Assembly (NCBI RefSeq): GCF_000222485.1
Contig: NC_015914.1
Coordinates: forward strand, 1,302,001-1,366,000
Origin: Cyclobacterium marinum DSM 745
GTDB lineage: Bacteria; Bacteroidota; Bacteroidia; Cytophagales; Cyclobacteriaceae
DNA length: 64,000 bases
Reading direction: 5' to 3'
Shown here: piece by piece, positions 7,697 to 16,452 of the stretch
Numbering within the stretch: the stretch's first letter is position 1
Layout: every line of letters begins with the position of its first letter
Notes under the pieces: generated by a model
Seen by the model: the letters and a program-made list of their open reading frames with translations, nothing else
Databases searched by the model: none
What the model was told of the DNA's origin: nothing
Program-made: the position numbers and the translations under genes

Positions 7697-8988
7697 TCAA
7701 ATACTTTTTTGTAAAACCAACTGTTGTCATTTATTGATAATCCTAAAGAAACTTTTATATAATTTTCTCTAACTAATCCATCATTTATTGTTCCTCTTGT
7801 CCCTGCCTTCAAAGCCAAATTCAATAGGGATAGACTGTATATCGGGATTGAAGTACCAAAATTAATGCCAATATCATCAACATTATTTTGATTCACCTGA
7901 AATGGTAGTCGTTCATATTCGATCCCTGCCCTAATCGTAGACCGGCTCAGCAAACTTTCAAGAGAAAAGGCATTGGGTATATATTGCCCTCCAAGTGAAA
8001 TTTTATAGGCTTTTCCCATATTTTCGCTTGGTGAGGAAGCATTAAAAGCCTGATAGGAGGAAAAATCCTGAAACTGGGCTTCAACACCAACCGCAAATTT
8101 ATTAATTTTTTCATAAGTTACACCATACCCTAGCTTTGCAGGTATGAAAACACTTCCGGAAATATTATCTGCGATCACATCTCCCACACTATTGGGAATG
8201 CTAGCTTGGCCAGATTCTGCCATTTTCGCAAATTCCCTTCCATTAACATCCCCAAATACCTGATAAATGGCACCAACATTCAGGTACTGTTGATTACCTA
8301 ATGGTTGGGCATAATAAATCCCACCTTTAAAAACCACGTCACTATAAGTTAGTCTTTCGTAATACTCTGAAGAAATCCCTACGGCATTTAAATCTGCATC
8401 CAAAAGGTTTAATTGATTGGTTCGAATGGTAGAACCAAAAGTATATGCTCCCTCAACCCCTAAGCTTAAATTTTTGTAAATTTGAAAACCACTCTGTAAA
8501 TAAACCTGACTTAAACCTCCTGTTCCAACGATGGTGTTGTTTGATACCAAGTCTGTATTTACTACAGGTGAGTTGACCGTAATATTATAATCTACCCCAG
8601 TCAATTGATTTAAACCAATTCCCATGGTAAATTTTCTTGGTATTAAAGGAAAAGACATGGCCACATAGCTTAACCCTCCTCCATCCAAATCTTCGGAGGA
8701 CAACTCCGTTGCGGCAGTCAATTTATTATAATTGAAAGCTGCTTGGAAACCAAAAGCTCCATTTTTTACAGAAACCGCCGGATTGACATGGTTTATGCTG
8801 TAGCTATTACCGAAGCTCACTCCCATTCCTCCCATGCCTTGGTTCTGGGTGAGTCCTGAATTATTGAACACACCAATACCTAATGAGCTATAGGTAGAAG
8901 ATGAAAACTGACCGTAACTGATATGGTGGATAGCAAAACATCCCATGAATAAAATCAGGGTTGCTACATGTATTTTATTTTTCAACAT
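7693..8988 (-). CDS. Outer-membrane beta-barrel protein
   Basis: A 431-residue protein with an N-terminal signal peptide (about 1-26, ending SYGQ). The body alternates amphipathic strands with Gly/Asn/Ser turns. The opening SSLGIGVFNNSGLTQNQGMGGMGVSFGNSYSIN-type N-terminus and the NPAVSV segment are typical of FadL/PorV-like Bacteroidota barrels found next to coaX. It starts inside the coaX 3' end (14-nt overlap), and its stop overlaps the start of the TPR gene, so the three genes are co-translated. What it transports, or whether it transports anything, is unknown. Confidence 0.8.
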   Translation of the reverse strand: MLKNKIHVATLILFMGCFAIHHISYGQFSSSTYSSLGIGVFNNSGLTQNQGMGGMGVSFGNSYSINHVNPAVSVKNGAFGFQAAFNYNKLTAATELSSEDLDGGGLSYVAMSFPLIPRKFTMGIGLNQLTGVDYNITVNSPVVNTDLVSNNTIVGTGGLSQVYLQSGFQIYKNLSLGVEGAYTFGSTIRTNQLNLLDADLNAVGISSEYYERLTYSDVVFKGGIYYAQPLGNQQYLNVGAIYQVFGDVNGREFAKMAESGQASIPNSVGDVIADNISGSVFIPAKLGYGVTYEKINKFAVGVEAQFQDFSSYQAFNASSPSENMGKAYKISLGGQYIPNAFSLESLLSRSTIRAGIEYERLPFQVNQNNVDDIGINFGTSIPIYSLSLLNLALKAGTRGTINDGLVRENYIKVSLGLSINDNSWFYKKVFE

Positions 8989-9700
8989 TGTATATTAAGA
9001 TTCTGTCCAATCCGTACAGGACCAAATTGGGGATTACAAATATGTGGTCTTTTATTAAGCTTTCAAAGATTTCTGCATCTCCACCACAAATAAAGACCTC
9101 TATATGACCAAAATCCTCCCTATACCGCTGAATAAATCCTTTTATTTCTTCTGCTATTCCGTGGTAAATTCCTGAGGCCATACAAGAGGTAGTATCGGTG
9201 CCCAGATAAGGGATTTCTTGGTTTTGAACATTAATTAACGGTAATCTGGCAGTAAATTCATGCATTGCTCTGGCTCTCATTTTCAGCCCCGGAGAAATGG
9301 CTCCTCCCAAATAAATATTTTTTTTACTCAAGAAATCATAGGTAATGCAAGTCCCCATGTCAATAACTAAAACATTGCCTTCATTTTTAAATGATTTGGC
9401 ACCAATAACACCGGCTAACCTATCAAGACCTAGCGTATGTGGAGTCTTGTAGGAATTAGTGATTTCAAGAGGTGTTTCATGATCGAAATACAAGAATGGA
9501 AAGGAGAAAGTCTCTTTCAATTCATCTAAAGACAATTTTACCGAAGTAATCAATACCCTGTCTCCATTTTGAGGCATCAAGTAATCATTGCATTTGGATA
9601 GCTCCGAAAATGACTTTGACTCCAATAGCGTCCCATTTTCAAAAAGTCCGGTTTTTATGCGCGTGTTGCCAATATCAACAACCCAATGCCTTTGTTTCAT
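8975..9700 (-). CDS. coaX: Type III pantothenate kinase
   Basis: Catalyses ATP-dependent phosphorylation of pantothenate, the first step of coenzyme A synthesis. It is an ASKHA-fold enzyme. Motifs: VVDIGNTRIKTGLF (7-20, phosphate-binding Asp), TLGLDRLAG (about 89-97, the GxDR substrate motif), VIDMGTCITYDF (about 110-121, catalytic Asp) and GGAISPGL (about 131-138). Its 241 residues match the family. A -7 element (9721-9728) lies just before the ATG at 9700. It heads the coaX-barrel-TPR group and is divergent from anmK. Confidence 0.95.
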   Translation of the reverse strand: MKQRHWVVDIGNTRIKTGLFENGTLLESKSFSELSKCNDYLMPQNGDRVLITSVKLSLDELKETFSFPFLYFDHETPLEITNSYKTPHTLGLDRLAGVIGAKSFKNEGNVLVIDMGTCITYDFLSKKNIYLGGAISPGLKMRARAMHEFTARLPLINVQNQEIPYLGTDTTSCMASGIYHGIAEEIKGFIQRYREDFGHIEVFICGGDAEIFESLIKDHIFVIPNLVLYGLDRILIYNVEK

Positions 9701-9720
9701 AACCTTTTAGTAATCTACTT

Positions 9721-9728
9721 CAAAATTA
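9721..9728 (-). promoter_or_regulatory. -7 element of coaX
   Basis: Read on the minus strand it is TAATTTTG, an exact TAnnTTTG match 20 nt before the coaX ATG. No matching -33 TTTG is seen at 19-21 nt upstream. Confidence 0.45.
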
Positions 9729-9738
9729 GTCATTTTAC

Positions 9739-9770
9739 TTTGGAGGCTGGTGAGTGATCTGTTATTTTTA
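9739..9770 (+). promoter_or_regulatory. Promoter candidate of anmK
   Basis: TTTG (9739-9742) is followed after 20 nt by TATTTTTA (9763-9770), which differs from TAnnTTTG only in the last base. It lies 35 nt before the anmK ATG (9806). It overlaps no coding region and shares the 105-bp divergent gap with the coaX promoter. Confidence 0.45.
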
Positions 9771-9805
9771 GGTCAAGTTTTTCTTTATTTAACAAACTTT
9801 AACCC

Positions 9806-10924
9806 ATGGAACCGCAAAGTACTTATACAATTATAGGCCTAATGTCCGGCACATCAGGGGATGGACTGGACATAGCTTGCTGTGATTTTTTTAAAAATGA
9901 GACTTGGGATTTTAAAATTATTAAGGCTGAAACCATACCTTTCCCCCCAAATCTAGAACAATCCCTTAAAACTGCTCATTTATTAAATGCAGCGGAATTA
10001 GAATGTCTGGACATGGAGTTTGGACAATGGATGGGGCAAACATGCTCGGATTTTTGTGATAAGTACAAGTTAAATCCCATGGCCATTGCATCACATGGTC
10101 ATACTGTTTTCCATAGACCGGAAATAAAATTGACCAAGCAAATTGGAAATGGTTTTTCACTAAGCGAAAGCTCGGGTTTTCCCGTAATCAATGATTTCAG
10201 AAAATTAGATGTGTTTTTAGGAGGTCAAGGGGCTCCCTTGGTTCCAATTGGCGATGCCCAATTGTTCCAAGAGTTTGATTTTGCTCTAAACCTGGGAGGA
10301 ATTGCCAATATTTCAATGGATAGCAATGGAGTAAGACTCGCTTTTGACACCTGCCCTTTCAATTTACTTTTAAATCACTTCTCTTTGAAATTAGGTAAAC
10401 CTTTTGATGAAGACGGGGAGTTTGCAAAATCCGGAGTTGTTATCCCCGAAATTCTAAAAACCTTAGAAGAACTGCCCTTTTATCAACAAAGTGGAGCCAA
10501 ATCTCTTGGGAGAGAAAACATAACAGAAGATTATTTACCCGTTTTGGATCACATTGATCATTCTCCGCAAGACTTATTGGCAACCTTATGTGAGCATTTT
10601 GCGAATTGTATTGCAAGGGAGGTATTAAGCCATACCAAGCCAACATCAATTCATCAAAAATTATTGGTGACAGGAGGAGGAGCCTATAATGCCTTTTTTG
10701 TTCAGAGGCTTGAAAGTAAAATTAAGTCAAAAGTAAATTTGATAATTCCCGAAAAGCAAATTATAGATTTTAAGGAGGCATTGGTATTTGCATTTTTAGG
10801 CCTATTGAGGCTTCGAAACGAAAATAACTGTTTGGCTTCGGTCACTGGAGCTTCCAGAGACAACTGTGGTGGCACTGTCTTTGGACACTTCAAATTAAAA
10901 GGAACAATAGAAATCAACACATGA
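9806..10924 (+). CDS. anmK: Anhydro-N-acetylmuramic acid kinase
   Basis: Phosphorylates and opens 1,6-anhydro-MurNAc to MurNAc-6-phosphate during recycling of cell-wall muropeptides in the cytoplasm. Its 372 residues match the family. Motifs: IGLMSGTSGDGLDIA (10-24, the nucleotide-binding signature), GGQGAPLVPIGD (about 137-148, catalytic Asp), LNLGGIANIS (about 157-166) and VTGGGAYN (about 288-295). The stop overlaps the ATG of the next dehydrogenase gene by 4 bp (ATGA). No murein transporter or MurQ etherase is nearby. Confidence 0.96.
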   Translation: MEPQSTYTIIGLMSGTSGDGLDIACCDFFKNETWDFKIIKAETIPFPPNLEQSLKTAHLLNAAELECLDMEFGQWMGQTCSDFCDKYKLNPMAIASHGHTVFHRPEIKLTKQIGNGFSLSESSGFPVINDFRKLDVFLGGQGAPLVPIGDAQLFQEFDFALNLGGIANISMDSNGVRLAFDTCPFNLLLNHFSLKLGKPFDEDGEFAKSGVVIPEILKTLEELPFYQQSGAKSLGRENITEDYLPVLDHIDHSPQDLLATLCEHFANCIAREVLSHTKPTSIHQKLLVTGGGAYNAFFVQRLESKIKSKVNLIIPEKQIIDFKEALVFAFLGLLRLRNENNCLASVTGASRDNCGGTVFGHFKLKGTIEINT

Positions 10925-12147
10925 GAGAACAACTAAAAAAGTTTGAGAACCTCCATCCGGAAATTGTATTTGAGTGGAATGATAGTGAAACGGAAGCCGA
11001 AGGTTGGTTAGTCATCAATAGCCTTAGAGGTGGAGCAGCTTGGGGAGATACCAGAATGAAGGCTGGGCTTGACAAAAACGAAGTCATCCAATTGGCAAAA
11101 AATACTGCTATTAAAAACACTATTTCTGGTCCTGCGATAGGTGGCGCAAAGTCGGGGATAAATTTTGACCCAGCAGACCCGAGAAAAGCAGGTGTTCTCG
11201 AGCGTTGGTTCAAGGCAGTTTCTCCGATTTTAAAAAGTTACTATGGCACAAGTGCCGGAATAAACATTGATGAGAACAGTGAATTATTACCTTTATCGGA
11301 AGAGTTTGGTCTGTGGCACCCACAGGAAGGCATCGTCAACGCATTAAACAAAAAGGGTGAAGCTGAAAAAATCAGAAAAATCGGTCAATTGAGGTTAGGG
11401 CTATCCAAAATTGTTGAAAACCCACAATACCTTCCTACTTCTTCCAGAAAGTTTCAAGTACGGGATGTAATTACCGGATATGGATTAGCTGAGTCAGTAC
11501 TACACTTCTATAAGATTTGGGGAGGCAGTCCTTCCGGAAAGAAAGCCATCATCCAAGGCTGGGGAAATGTAGGCGCAGCTGCTGCTTATTTTTTAGCCCA
11601 AAAAGGAGTTCAAATCATTGGGATCTCATCATTGGAAGGCGTGATAATCGATAAGGAAGGAATGACACCTGAAACCATCACTTCCCTCTTTTTAAATAAA
11701 GAAAACAATAAATTGATCAGTGATCGACTGCTCCCCTATGAGGATGCAAAAGACCAACTCTGGGGCTTACCTGCAGAAATTTTCATTCCGGCGGCAAAAT
11801 CAAGACTGGTTCAAAAAGATCACCTGAAAAAATTAATCAATGGAAAATTAGAGCTGATTGTTTGTGGTGCAAATTTCCCCTTTGTTGAAAACGATATTTT
11901 CCTTGGGCCGGTCACAAAAATGGCAGACGAAAAAATTGCATTAATCCCTGATTTTATATCAAATGCAGGTTTAGCTAGAATAGCAGCCTATTTAATGTCA
12001 GACAAAGCTCAGGTCACGGATGAAGCCATGTTTCAGGATGTGAGCAAAACAATTTACAAAGCACTTAAAAAATGCCACACTTTTAACCCAGAAAACACCA
12101 AAATCGCTCAAATGGCCTTGGAAATAGCCCTACAAAAATTACGGTGA
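10921..12147 (+). CDS. Glu/Leu/Phe/Val-type amino-acid dehydrogenase
   Basis: NAD(P)-dependent amino-acid dehydrogenase superfamily, 408 residues. The N-terminal substrate domain has RGGAAWGDTRM (about 36-46), then the Lys of AIKNT (about 62-66) followed by GGAKSG (about 75-80), as in glutamate/leucine dehydrogenases. The C-terminal Rossmann domain shows IQGWGNVGAAAAYFLA (about 211-226). By eye, the usual P-A-x-D segment that carries the catalytic Asp aligns to GTSAGINIDE, where Gly replaces Asp. The substrate is therefore uncertain and the enzyme may be a divergent subgroup. The ATG overlaps the anmK stop by 4 bp, so the two are co-translated, although no metabolic link is obvious. Confidence 0.83.
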   Translation: MREQLKKFENLHPEIVFEWNDSETEAEGWLVINSLRGGAAWGDTRMKAGLDKNEVIQLAKNTAIKNTISGPAIGGAKSGINFDPADPRKAGVLERWFKAVSPILKSYYGTSAGINIDENSELLPLSEEFGLWHPQEGIVNALNKKGEAEKIRKIGQLRLGLSKIVENPQYLPTSSRKFQVRDVITGYGLAESVLHFYKIWGGSPSGKKAIIQGWGNVGAAAAYFLAQKGVQIIGISSLEGVIIDKEGMTPETITSLFLNKENNKLISDRLLPYEDAKDQLWGLPAEIFIPAAKSRLVQKDHLKKLINGKLELIVCGANFPFVENDIFLGPVTKMADEKIALIPDFISNAGLARIAAYLMSDKAQVTDEAMFQDVSKTIYKALKKCHTFNPENTKIAQMALEIALQKLR

Positions 12148-12325
12148 AAAAATACAGCAATCCTTTAATAGTTATTAAAATCAGGTTTTTTAACCACTGC
12201 CAAGAATTTATTTGGTTACTAATCCACAAATTAGCTAGCTTAGGGAATTAAATAAAGACTACTAAATATTCCAACAATAATCAAAATTCCTAACTTATCA
12301 ATCTTTACATAAAAAATATAAGTGA

Positions 12326-13849
12326 ATGAAGAAATATATAGCTTCATGGCTCCTATTCTTTGGGCTAATAAGCGTATGCATCCCTGCACATTTACAAGCC
12401 CAGGACAACACCAATATCCAGTACATCGCTCAAGCAGAACAGCACGAACCAAACGCAGCGTCTGAAGATCAAAATTTGCATTCCGATGCAACAGCAGACC
12501 ATGTGGTTGAGCATCACCATGCACCGACTTGGCTGGTTATTCCATTTGTAGCATTACTACTAATGATTGCTACAGGGCCATTATTTTACGAAAGTTTTTG
12601 GCACCATAATTACCCCAAAATTGCTGTTGGCTTGGCCATAATGGTCGTGCTCTATTATTTATTTGTCCTAGGAAATGTCCACAATCCGGTACATGCTTTG
12701 GCAGAGTATATCCAATTTATTTCCTTGCTGGCTTCTTTGTTTATAGCCTCAGGAGGAATTTTGATAAATGTGGATAAAAAATCAACTCCCCTTGCCAATG
12801 TTCTCTTGCTATTGACAGGTGCCTTGATATCCAATCTAATTGGAACTACGGGAGCATCCATGTTATTAATCAGACCTTTCATTCGATTGAATAAAAACAA
12901 CATTCAAGCTTACCATATTATATTCTTTATCTTTATGGTAAGTAATATAGGTGGCTCCCTTACACCCATTGGAGACCCGCCTTTATTCCTCGGGTTTTTG
13001 AAAGGAGTTCCTTTCTTTTGGACTTTAGCCCACAACTGGCCGGCTTGGATATTGGCTTTAATCATACTAGCTGTACTGTTTTATATCGTGGACCGAAAAT
13101 ACGGAAGCAAAGGAGATGGAGTAGTTCTCGAAGAACAAACTCAATACAGTAATAAAATATCCCTTAAAGGAACGAAAAACTTCCTTTGGCTTTTAGTAAT
13201 AATTATTTCAGTATTCCTGGACCCCAATGTTCTAGAATGGGTGCCTGCCATACATTATGATGGACAGAAATTCAGTTTCCTTCGTGAAGCAATTATGCTA
13301 TCAGTAGCCTATTTTTCCTATAAGTTTGCGGATCAGGAAGCTTTGTCAGGAAACGAATTCAATTTTGAACCTATAAGAGAAGTGGCTTTTATATTCATTG
13401 GTATATTTGGTACCATGATGCCGGCACTTGAGTTGGTAGGCACCTTTGCCCAATCTGATGAGGGTTCTGCTTTGATCACACACAACACCTTGTATTGGGG
13501 CACAGGAATCCTTTCAGGTTTCTTAGACAATGCCCCAACCTACTTGAATTTCCTAGCTGCGGCCATGGCCTCCCAAGGAGCTGATATAAACATCATCCAC
13601 GAGGTTAAGGATTTTGCCATGAACAATTATGTGAATTCAGCTTTTGAATTGATGGCAATTTCTATAGCCTCAGTCTTCTTTGGTGCCATGACCTATATAG
13701 GTAATGGCCCTAATTTTATGGTGAAATCAATTGCAGAACAAAGTGGTATAAAGATGCCTTCCTTTTTTGGATACATTTTGAGATTTTCAATCCCTATTTT
13801 GCTTCCAATTCTTTTCATCACTTGGCTCGTATTCTTTGCTTTTGTTTAA
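12326..13849 (+). CDS. nhaD: Na+/H+ antiporter, NhaD type
   Basis: Inner-membrane sodium:proton antiporter of the NhaD branch of the ion transporter superfamily, 507 residues. A signal-like N-terminus (ending HLQAQ) is followed by an acidic, His-rich linker (about 45-68) and about a dozen hydrophobic segments. Conserved patches: LISNLIGTTGASMLLIRP (about 172-189), NIGGSLTPIGDPPLFLG (about 212-228) and FLDNAPTYLNF (about 400-410), typical of NhaD. It fits a marine or salt-exposed life. The gene stands alone, with a 178-bp gap before it, and ends inside a 16-bp perfect hairpin (13830-13867). Confidence 0.93.
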   Translation: MKKYIASWLLFFGLISVCIPAHLQAQDNTNIQYIAQAEQHEPNAASEDQNLHSDATADHVVEHHHAPTWLVIPFVALLLMIATGPLFYESFWHHNYPKIAVGLAIMVVLYYLFVLGNVHNPVHALAEYIQFISLLASLFIASGGILINVDKKSTPLANVLLLLTGALISNLIGTTGASMLLIRPFIRLNKNNIQAYHIIFFIFMVSNIGGSLTPIGDPPLFLGFLKGVPFFWTLAHNWPAWILALIILAVLFYIVDRKYGSKGDGVVLEEQTQYSNKISLKGTKNFLWLLVIIISVFLDPNVLEWVPAIHYDGQKFSFLREAIMLSVAYFSYKFADQEALSGNEFNFEPIREVAFIFIGIFGTMMPALELVGTFAQSDEGSALITHNTLYWGTGILSGFLDNAPTYLNFLAAAMASQGADINIIHEVKDFAMNNYVNSAFELMAISIASVFFGAMTYIGNGPNFMVKSIAEQSGIKMPSFFGYILRFSIPILLPILFITWLVFFAFV

Positions 13850-13867
13850 ATACAAAAGCAAAGAATA
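13830..13867 (+). other. 16-bp perfect hairpin enclosing the nhaD stop codon
   Basis: The arms 13830-13845 and 13852-13867 are exact complements with a 6-nt loop (TTAAAT), and the stop TAA (13847-13849) lies in the loop. No T-run follows, so it is not a standard terminator. It may stabilise the 3' end of the message or pause the last ribosome. The true terminator candidate lies further on at 14044-14081. Confidence 0.8.
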
Positions 13868-14043
13868 AACCTTCTATCTGTAATTTATTTACTATTGGGA
13901 AGCCCACTTTCCGTAACGCATTTCGGCGCTCATTCCCTAAAAATGACAGGAAATCAAGAGGGTAAAAACAAAGAGCAGAACAATAAGTCAGGTTATAGTT
14001 AAGGCCCACTTTGGATTCTTTTTCATTTTGGTTAGTATATAGC

Positions 14044-14081
14044 AAAAAAGGCCATTTAGGAAATCCTAAATGGCCTTTTTT
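14044..14081. terminator. Bidirectional terminator between nhaD and the lipoprotein gene
   Basis: The arms AAAAAAGGCCATTTAGG (14044-14060) and its exact complement (14065-14081) enclose the loop AAAT and are bordered by A-run and T-run. It serves two convergent genes: nhaD from the left, and the lipoprotein gene (stop at 14105) from the right. Confidence 0.95.
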
Positions 14082-14104
14082 GATTGATATAAAATTTACT
14101 ATAG

Positions 14105-14668
14105 TTAAATCACTTCTGCTTCCACTTGTAATTTGGTGCCCGGCAGAAACCAAACTTTCTGATCACCAGATAAATAATAGGCATCAATTTGTTCATCCTC
14201 AATAATTATCTTCCCTTCTACTGTTGACTTATAAAAAAGATTATTGATTATTGAGAGAATAACGATTTCCACTACCTTTCCCGATTGCTTTTTAACTTCA
14301 ATCCTTTTGATATCTCCCTTTTCCCCAGGCTTAAGCTGATGAATTAAAAGATCTGTTGTTTCCTCGGTTTCATAAGATGCAGCCAATGCAGCTTTGTTAA
14401 TATCTGCTTGAAAGAAGAAATCCATTTCTTGTCTCCAAGTCAAACTATCCATAACAAAATTCACCGATTCAGTTTCATCATTAAAGCGAATTTTTTTTCG
14501 GACCTCAGCAGATGTTAGCTTTCCAATATTTTCCGCCAAGAAATCTGAAATAGGGAAATAGGTTTCAATCTGAGTTGGATTAGCAAACACTACCTTCTCT
14601 TCTTCATTACATGAAACCAAGCTGCCAAGTGCTATTAATAGAAACAATACTTTCTGGCAATTGCACAT
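14105..14668 (-). CDS. Putative lipoprotein, unknown
   Basis: A 187-residue protein not recognised as a named family. The N-terminus is a short lipoprotein signal (MCNCQKVLFLLIALGSLVSC, lipobox LVSC, Cys 20), followed by an acidic EEE linker. The mature part is mixed alpha/beta with ELKPGEKGDIKRIEVKKQ- and KVVEIVILSIINN-type strands, and could be a small ligand-binding or assembly lipoprotein. It begins 5 nt after the gpmI stop, so it is probably co-transcribed with gpmI. Confidence 0.72.
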   Translation of the reverse strand: MCNCQKVLFLLIALGSLVSCNEEEKVVFANPTQIETYFPISDFLAENIGKLTSAEVRKKIRFNDETESVNFVMDSLTWRQEMDFFFQADINKAALAASYETEETTDLLIHQLKPGEKGDIKRIEVKKQSGKVVEIVILSIINNLFYKSTVEGKIIIEDEQIDAYYLSGDQKVWFLPGTKLQVEAEVI

Positions 14669-14673
14669 GGTAA

Positions 14674-16203
14674 TTAACCTTTCAGGAGTACATTTCCTGT
14701 CATTTCGCTTGGTTTGTCCACACCTATGAGTTGAAGGATTGTTGGCGCCAAGTCTCCTAATTTACCATCATTCACTTCCAACCTATCCTGTTTATCCACC
14801 ATAATACATGGTACCAAGTTGGTGGTATGGGCGGTATTAGGTGTGCCATCTTCATTTACCATAACATCACTATTGCCATGATCTGCAATAACAATAATGG
14901 TATAATCGTTAGCCAGTGCAGTTTCGATCACAGAGGAAGCACATTCATCCACTGCTTCACAAGCCTTAACTGCAGCATCAAAAACACCAGTATGGCCTAC
15001 CATGTCTGCATTGGCAAAATTCAAACATATGAAATCAGCCTCTTTTTTAGGAAGCTCTTGGTTGATTTTTTTTGCTATTTCAAAAGCAGACATTTCCGGC
15101 TGTAAGTCATAAGTAGCCACTTTAGGACTATTGCATAAGATCCGGTTTTCACCTTCAAATTCTTTCTCTCTACCTCCAGAGAAGAAAAAGGTTACGTGTG
15201 GATATTTTTCTGTTTCAGCAATTCTGATTTGCTTTTTATGATTTCTCTCCAGAACTTCCCCTAAGGTATTCTTTAGATTATCTTTTTCAAAAACTACCCC
15301 TATGTCTTTGTATTTTTCATCATATCTACTGAAAGTGACATAATCGAGATCAAGTTTTTTCATGCTATAATCAGGAAAATCTCTTTGTGTAAGCACCTCA
15401 GTAATCTCTCGACCTCTATCTGTTCTAAAGTTAAAACATATAACAGTGTCTCCTTCTTCTATGGAAGCCAAAGGTTTGCCTTCCTCATCCACTTGAATAA
15501 TTGGTCTTATGAATTCATCCGTCACACCATTGGCATAAGATTTCCTGATGGCCGACAACATGTCTTTAGATTTTTCACCTTCACCATTTACCATGGCATC
15601 ATATGCCAATTTGACTCTCTCCCATCTGTTATCCCTATCCATGGCATAATACCTACCAACAATGGAGGCCACTTTACCTGCAGAATTTTCACAATGATTC
15701 TTAAGGTCTTCTAAAAACCGCAAACCGGATTTCGGATCGGTATCTCTACCATCTGTAAAGGCATGAATGAATACATTTTCATCCAATCCATTGGCCTTTG
15801 CTGCATCACATAGGCCTTTTAAATGGTAAATGTGCGCATGCACACCGCCGTCTGATACCAGCCCTAGAAAGTGCACTTTTTTACCATTAGCCTTGGCTTT
15901 AGAAAATGCTTCCTTTAATACCGGATGATCTTTTAAATCCCCGTCCTTTACTGCATTATTTATTTTAACCAAGTCCTGATAAACCACCCTACCGGCTCCG
16001 ATGTTCATGTGACCAACCTCTGAATTGCCCATTTGGCCTTCAGGGAGCCCAACGGCCAAACCTGAAGCTTCCAATTTAGAATGAGGGTATTTTTCAAATA
16101 AACTGTCGATAAAAGGCGTTTTGGCTTTATCAATAGCAGAAACTTCAGGATTTGGGGCAATACCCCATCCGTCTAGTATCATCAATAAAACTTTTTTATC
16201 CAT
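14674..16203 (-). CDS. gpmI: 2,3-bisphosphoglycerate-independent phosphoglycerate mutase
   Basis: Interconverts 3- and 2-phosphoglycerate in glycolysis through a phosphoserine intermediate. It is a Mn-dependent alkaline-phosphatase-fold enzyme, 509 residues as usual. Motifs: LMILDGWGIAPN (7-18, metal Asp 11), GQMGNSEVGHMNIGAGR (56-72, with nucleophile Ser 61), HAFTDGRDTDP (about 126-136), FNFRTDRGREI (about 258-268) and the C-terminal metal motifs VGHTGVFDA and IADHGNSD. The message appears to have a leader of about 100 nt with a strong hairpin (16272-16289) from a -7 element at 16309-16316. Confidence 0.97.
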   Translation of the reverse strand: MDKKVLLMILDGWGIAPNPEVSAIDKAKTPFIDSLFEKYPHSKLEASGLAVGLPEGQMGNSEVGHMNIGAGRVVYQDLVKINNAVKDGDLKDHPVLKEAFSKAKANGKKVHFLGLVSDGGVHAHIYHLKGLCDAAKANGLDENVFIHAFTDGRDTDPKSGLRFLEDLKNHCENSAGKVASIVGRYYAMDRDNRWERVKLAYDAMVNGEGEKSKDMLSAIRKSYANGVTDEFIRPIIQVDEEGKPLASIEEGDTVICFNFRTDRGREITEVLTQRDFPDYSMKKLDLDYVTFSRYDEKYKDIGVVFEKDNLKNTLGEVLERNHKKQIRIAETEKYPHVTFFFSGGREKEFEGENRILCNSPKVATYDLQPEMSAFEIAKKINQELPKKEADFICLNFANADMVGHTGVFDAAVKACEAVDECASSVIETALANDYTIIVIADHGNSDVMVNEDGTPNTAHTTNLVPCIMVDKQDRLEVNDGKLGDLAPTILQLIGVDKPSEMTGNVLLKG

Positions 16204-16271
16204 GTCTTTTTCTATTGGTTTCTATCAAATAAAAATTCTGAAAGAAATACTGTTTTTGCTCCTAAAATTTA

Positions 16272-16289
16272 CTAGGATACACATCCTAG
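16272..16289 (-). other. Hairpin in the gpmI 5' leader
   Basis: The arms CTAGGAT (16272-16278) and ATCCTAG (16283-16289) are exact complements with a 4-nt loop. If transcription starts near 16302, the hairpin lies about 13 nt from the 5' end of the message and about 70 nt before the ATG. It could be a 5' stabiliser or a protein-binding site; no T-run follows it. Confidence 0.65.
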
Positions 16290-16308
16290 CATTCCTTCCA
16301 TTACCACG

Positions 16309-16343
16309 CAAATATAAGAGAATAAAAGATAGAGGTCAGCAAA
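16309..16343 (-). promoter_or_regulatory. Promoter of gpmI
   Basis: On the minus strand TTTG (16340-16343) is followed after 23 nt by TATATTTG (16309-16316), an exact TAnnTTTG -7 element. The spacing is at the long end of the range known for Flavobacterium-type promoters. Confidence 0.5.
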
Positions 16344-16452
16344 TTGAGGAATATTATCCGTTAAGGAATGTCAAAAATAAAACCTGGAAAATTTCATAAA
16401 ACAAAATTTCACATTACTGATATTTTGGTCTGGAATTTGATAGAGAATTAAA

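Noticed and set aside
12240..12524. Minus-strand 94-codon frame at the nhaD start
   Set aside because: It is antisense to the nhaD signal peptide and His-rich linker and shows no motif.
13818..14153. Minus-strand 111-codon frame
   Set aside because: It runs through a perfect terminator and the nhaD-end hairpin and overlaps the 3' ends of two better genes, so it is not coding.
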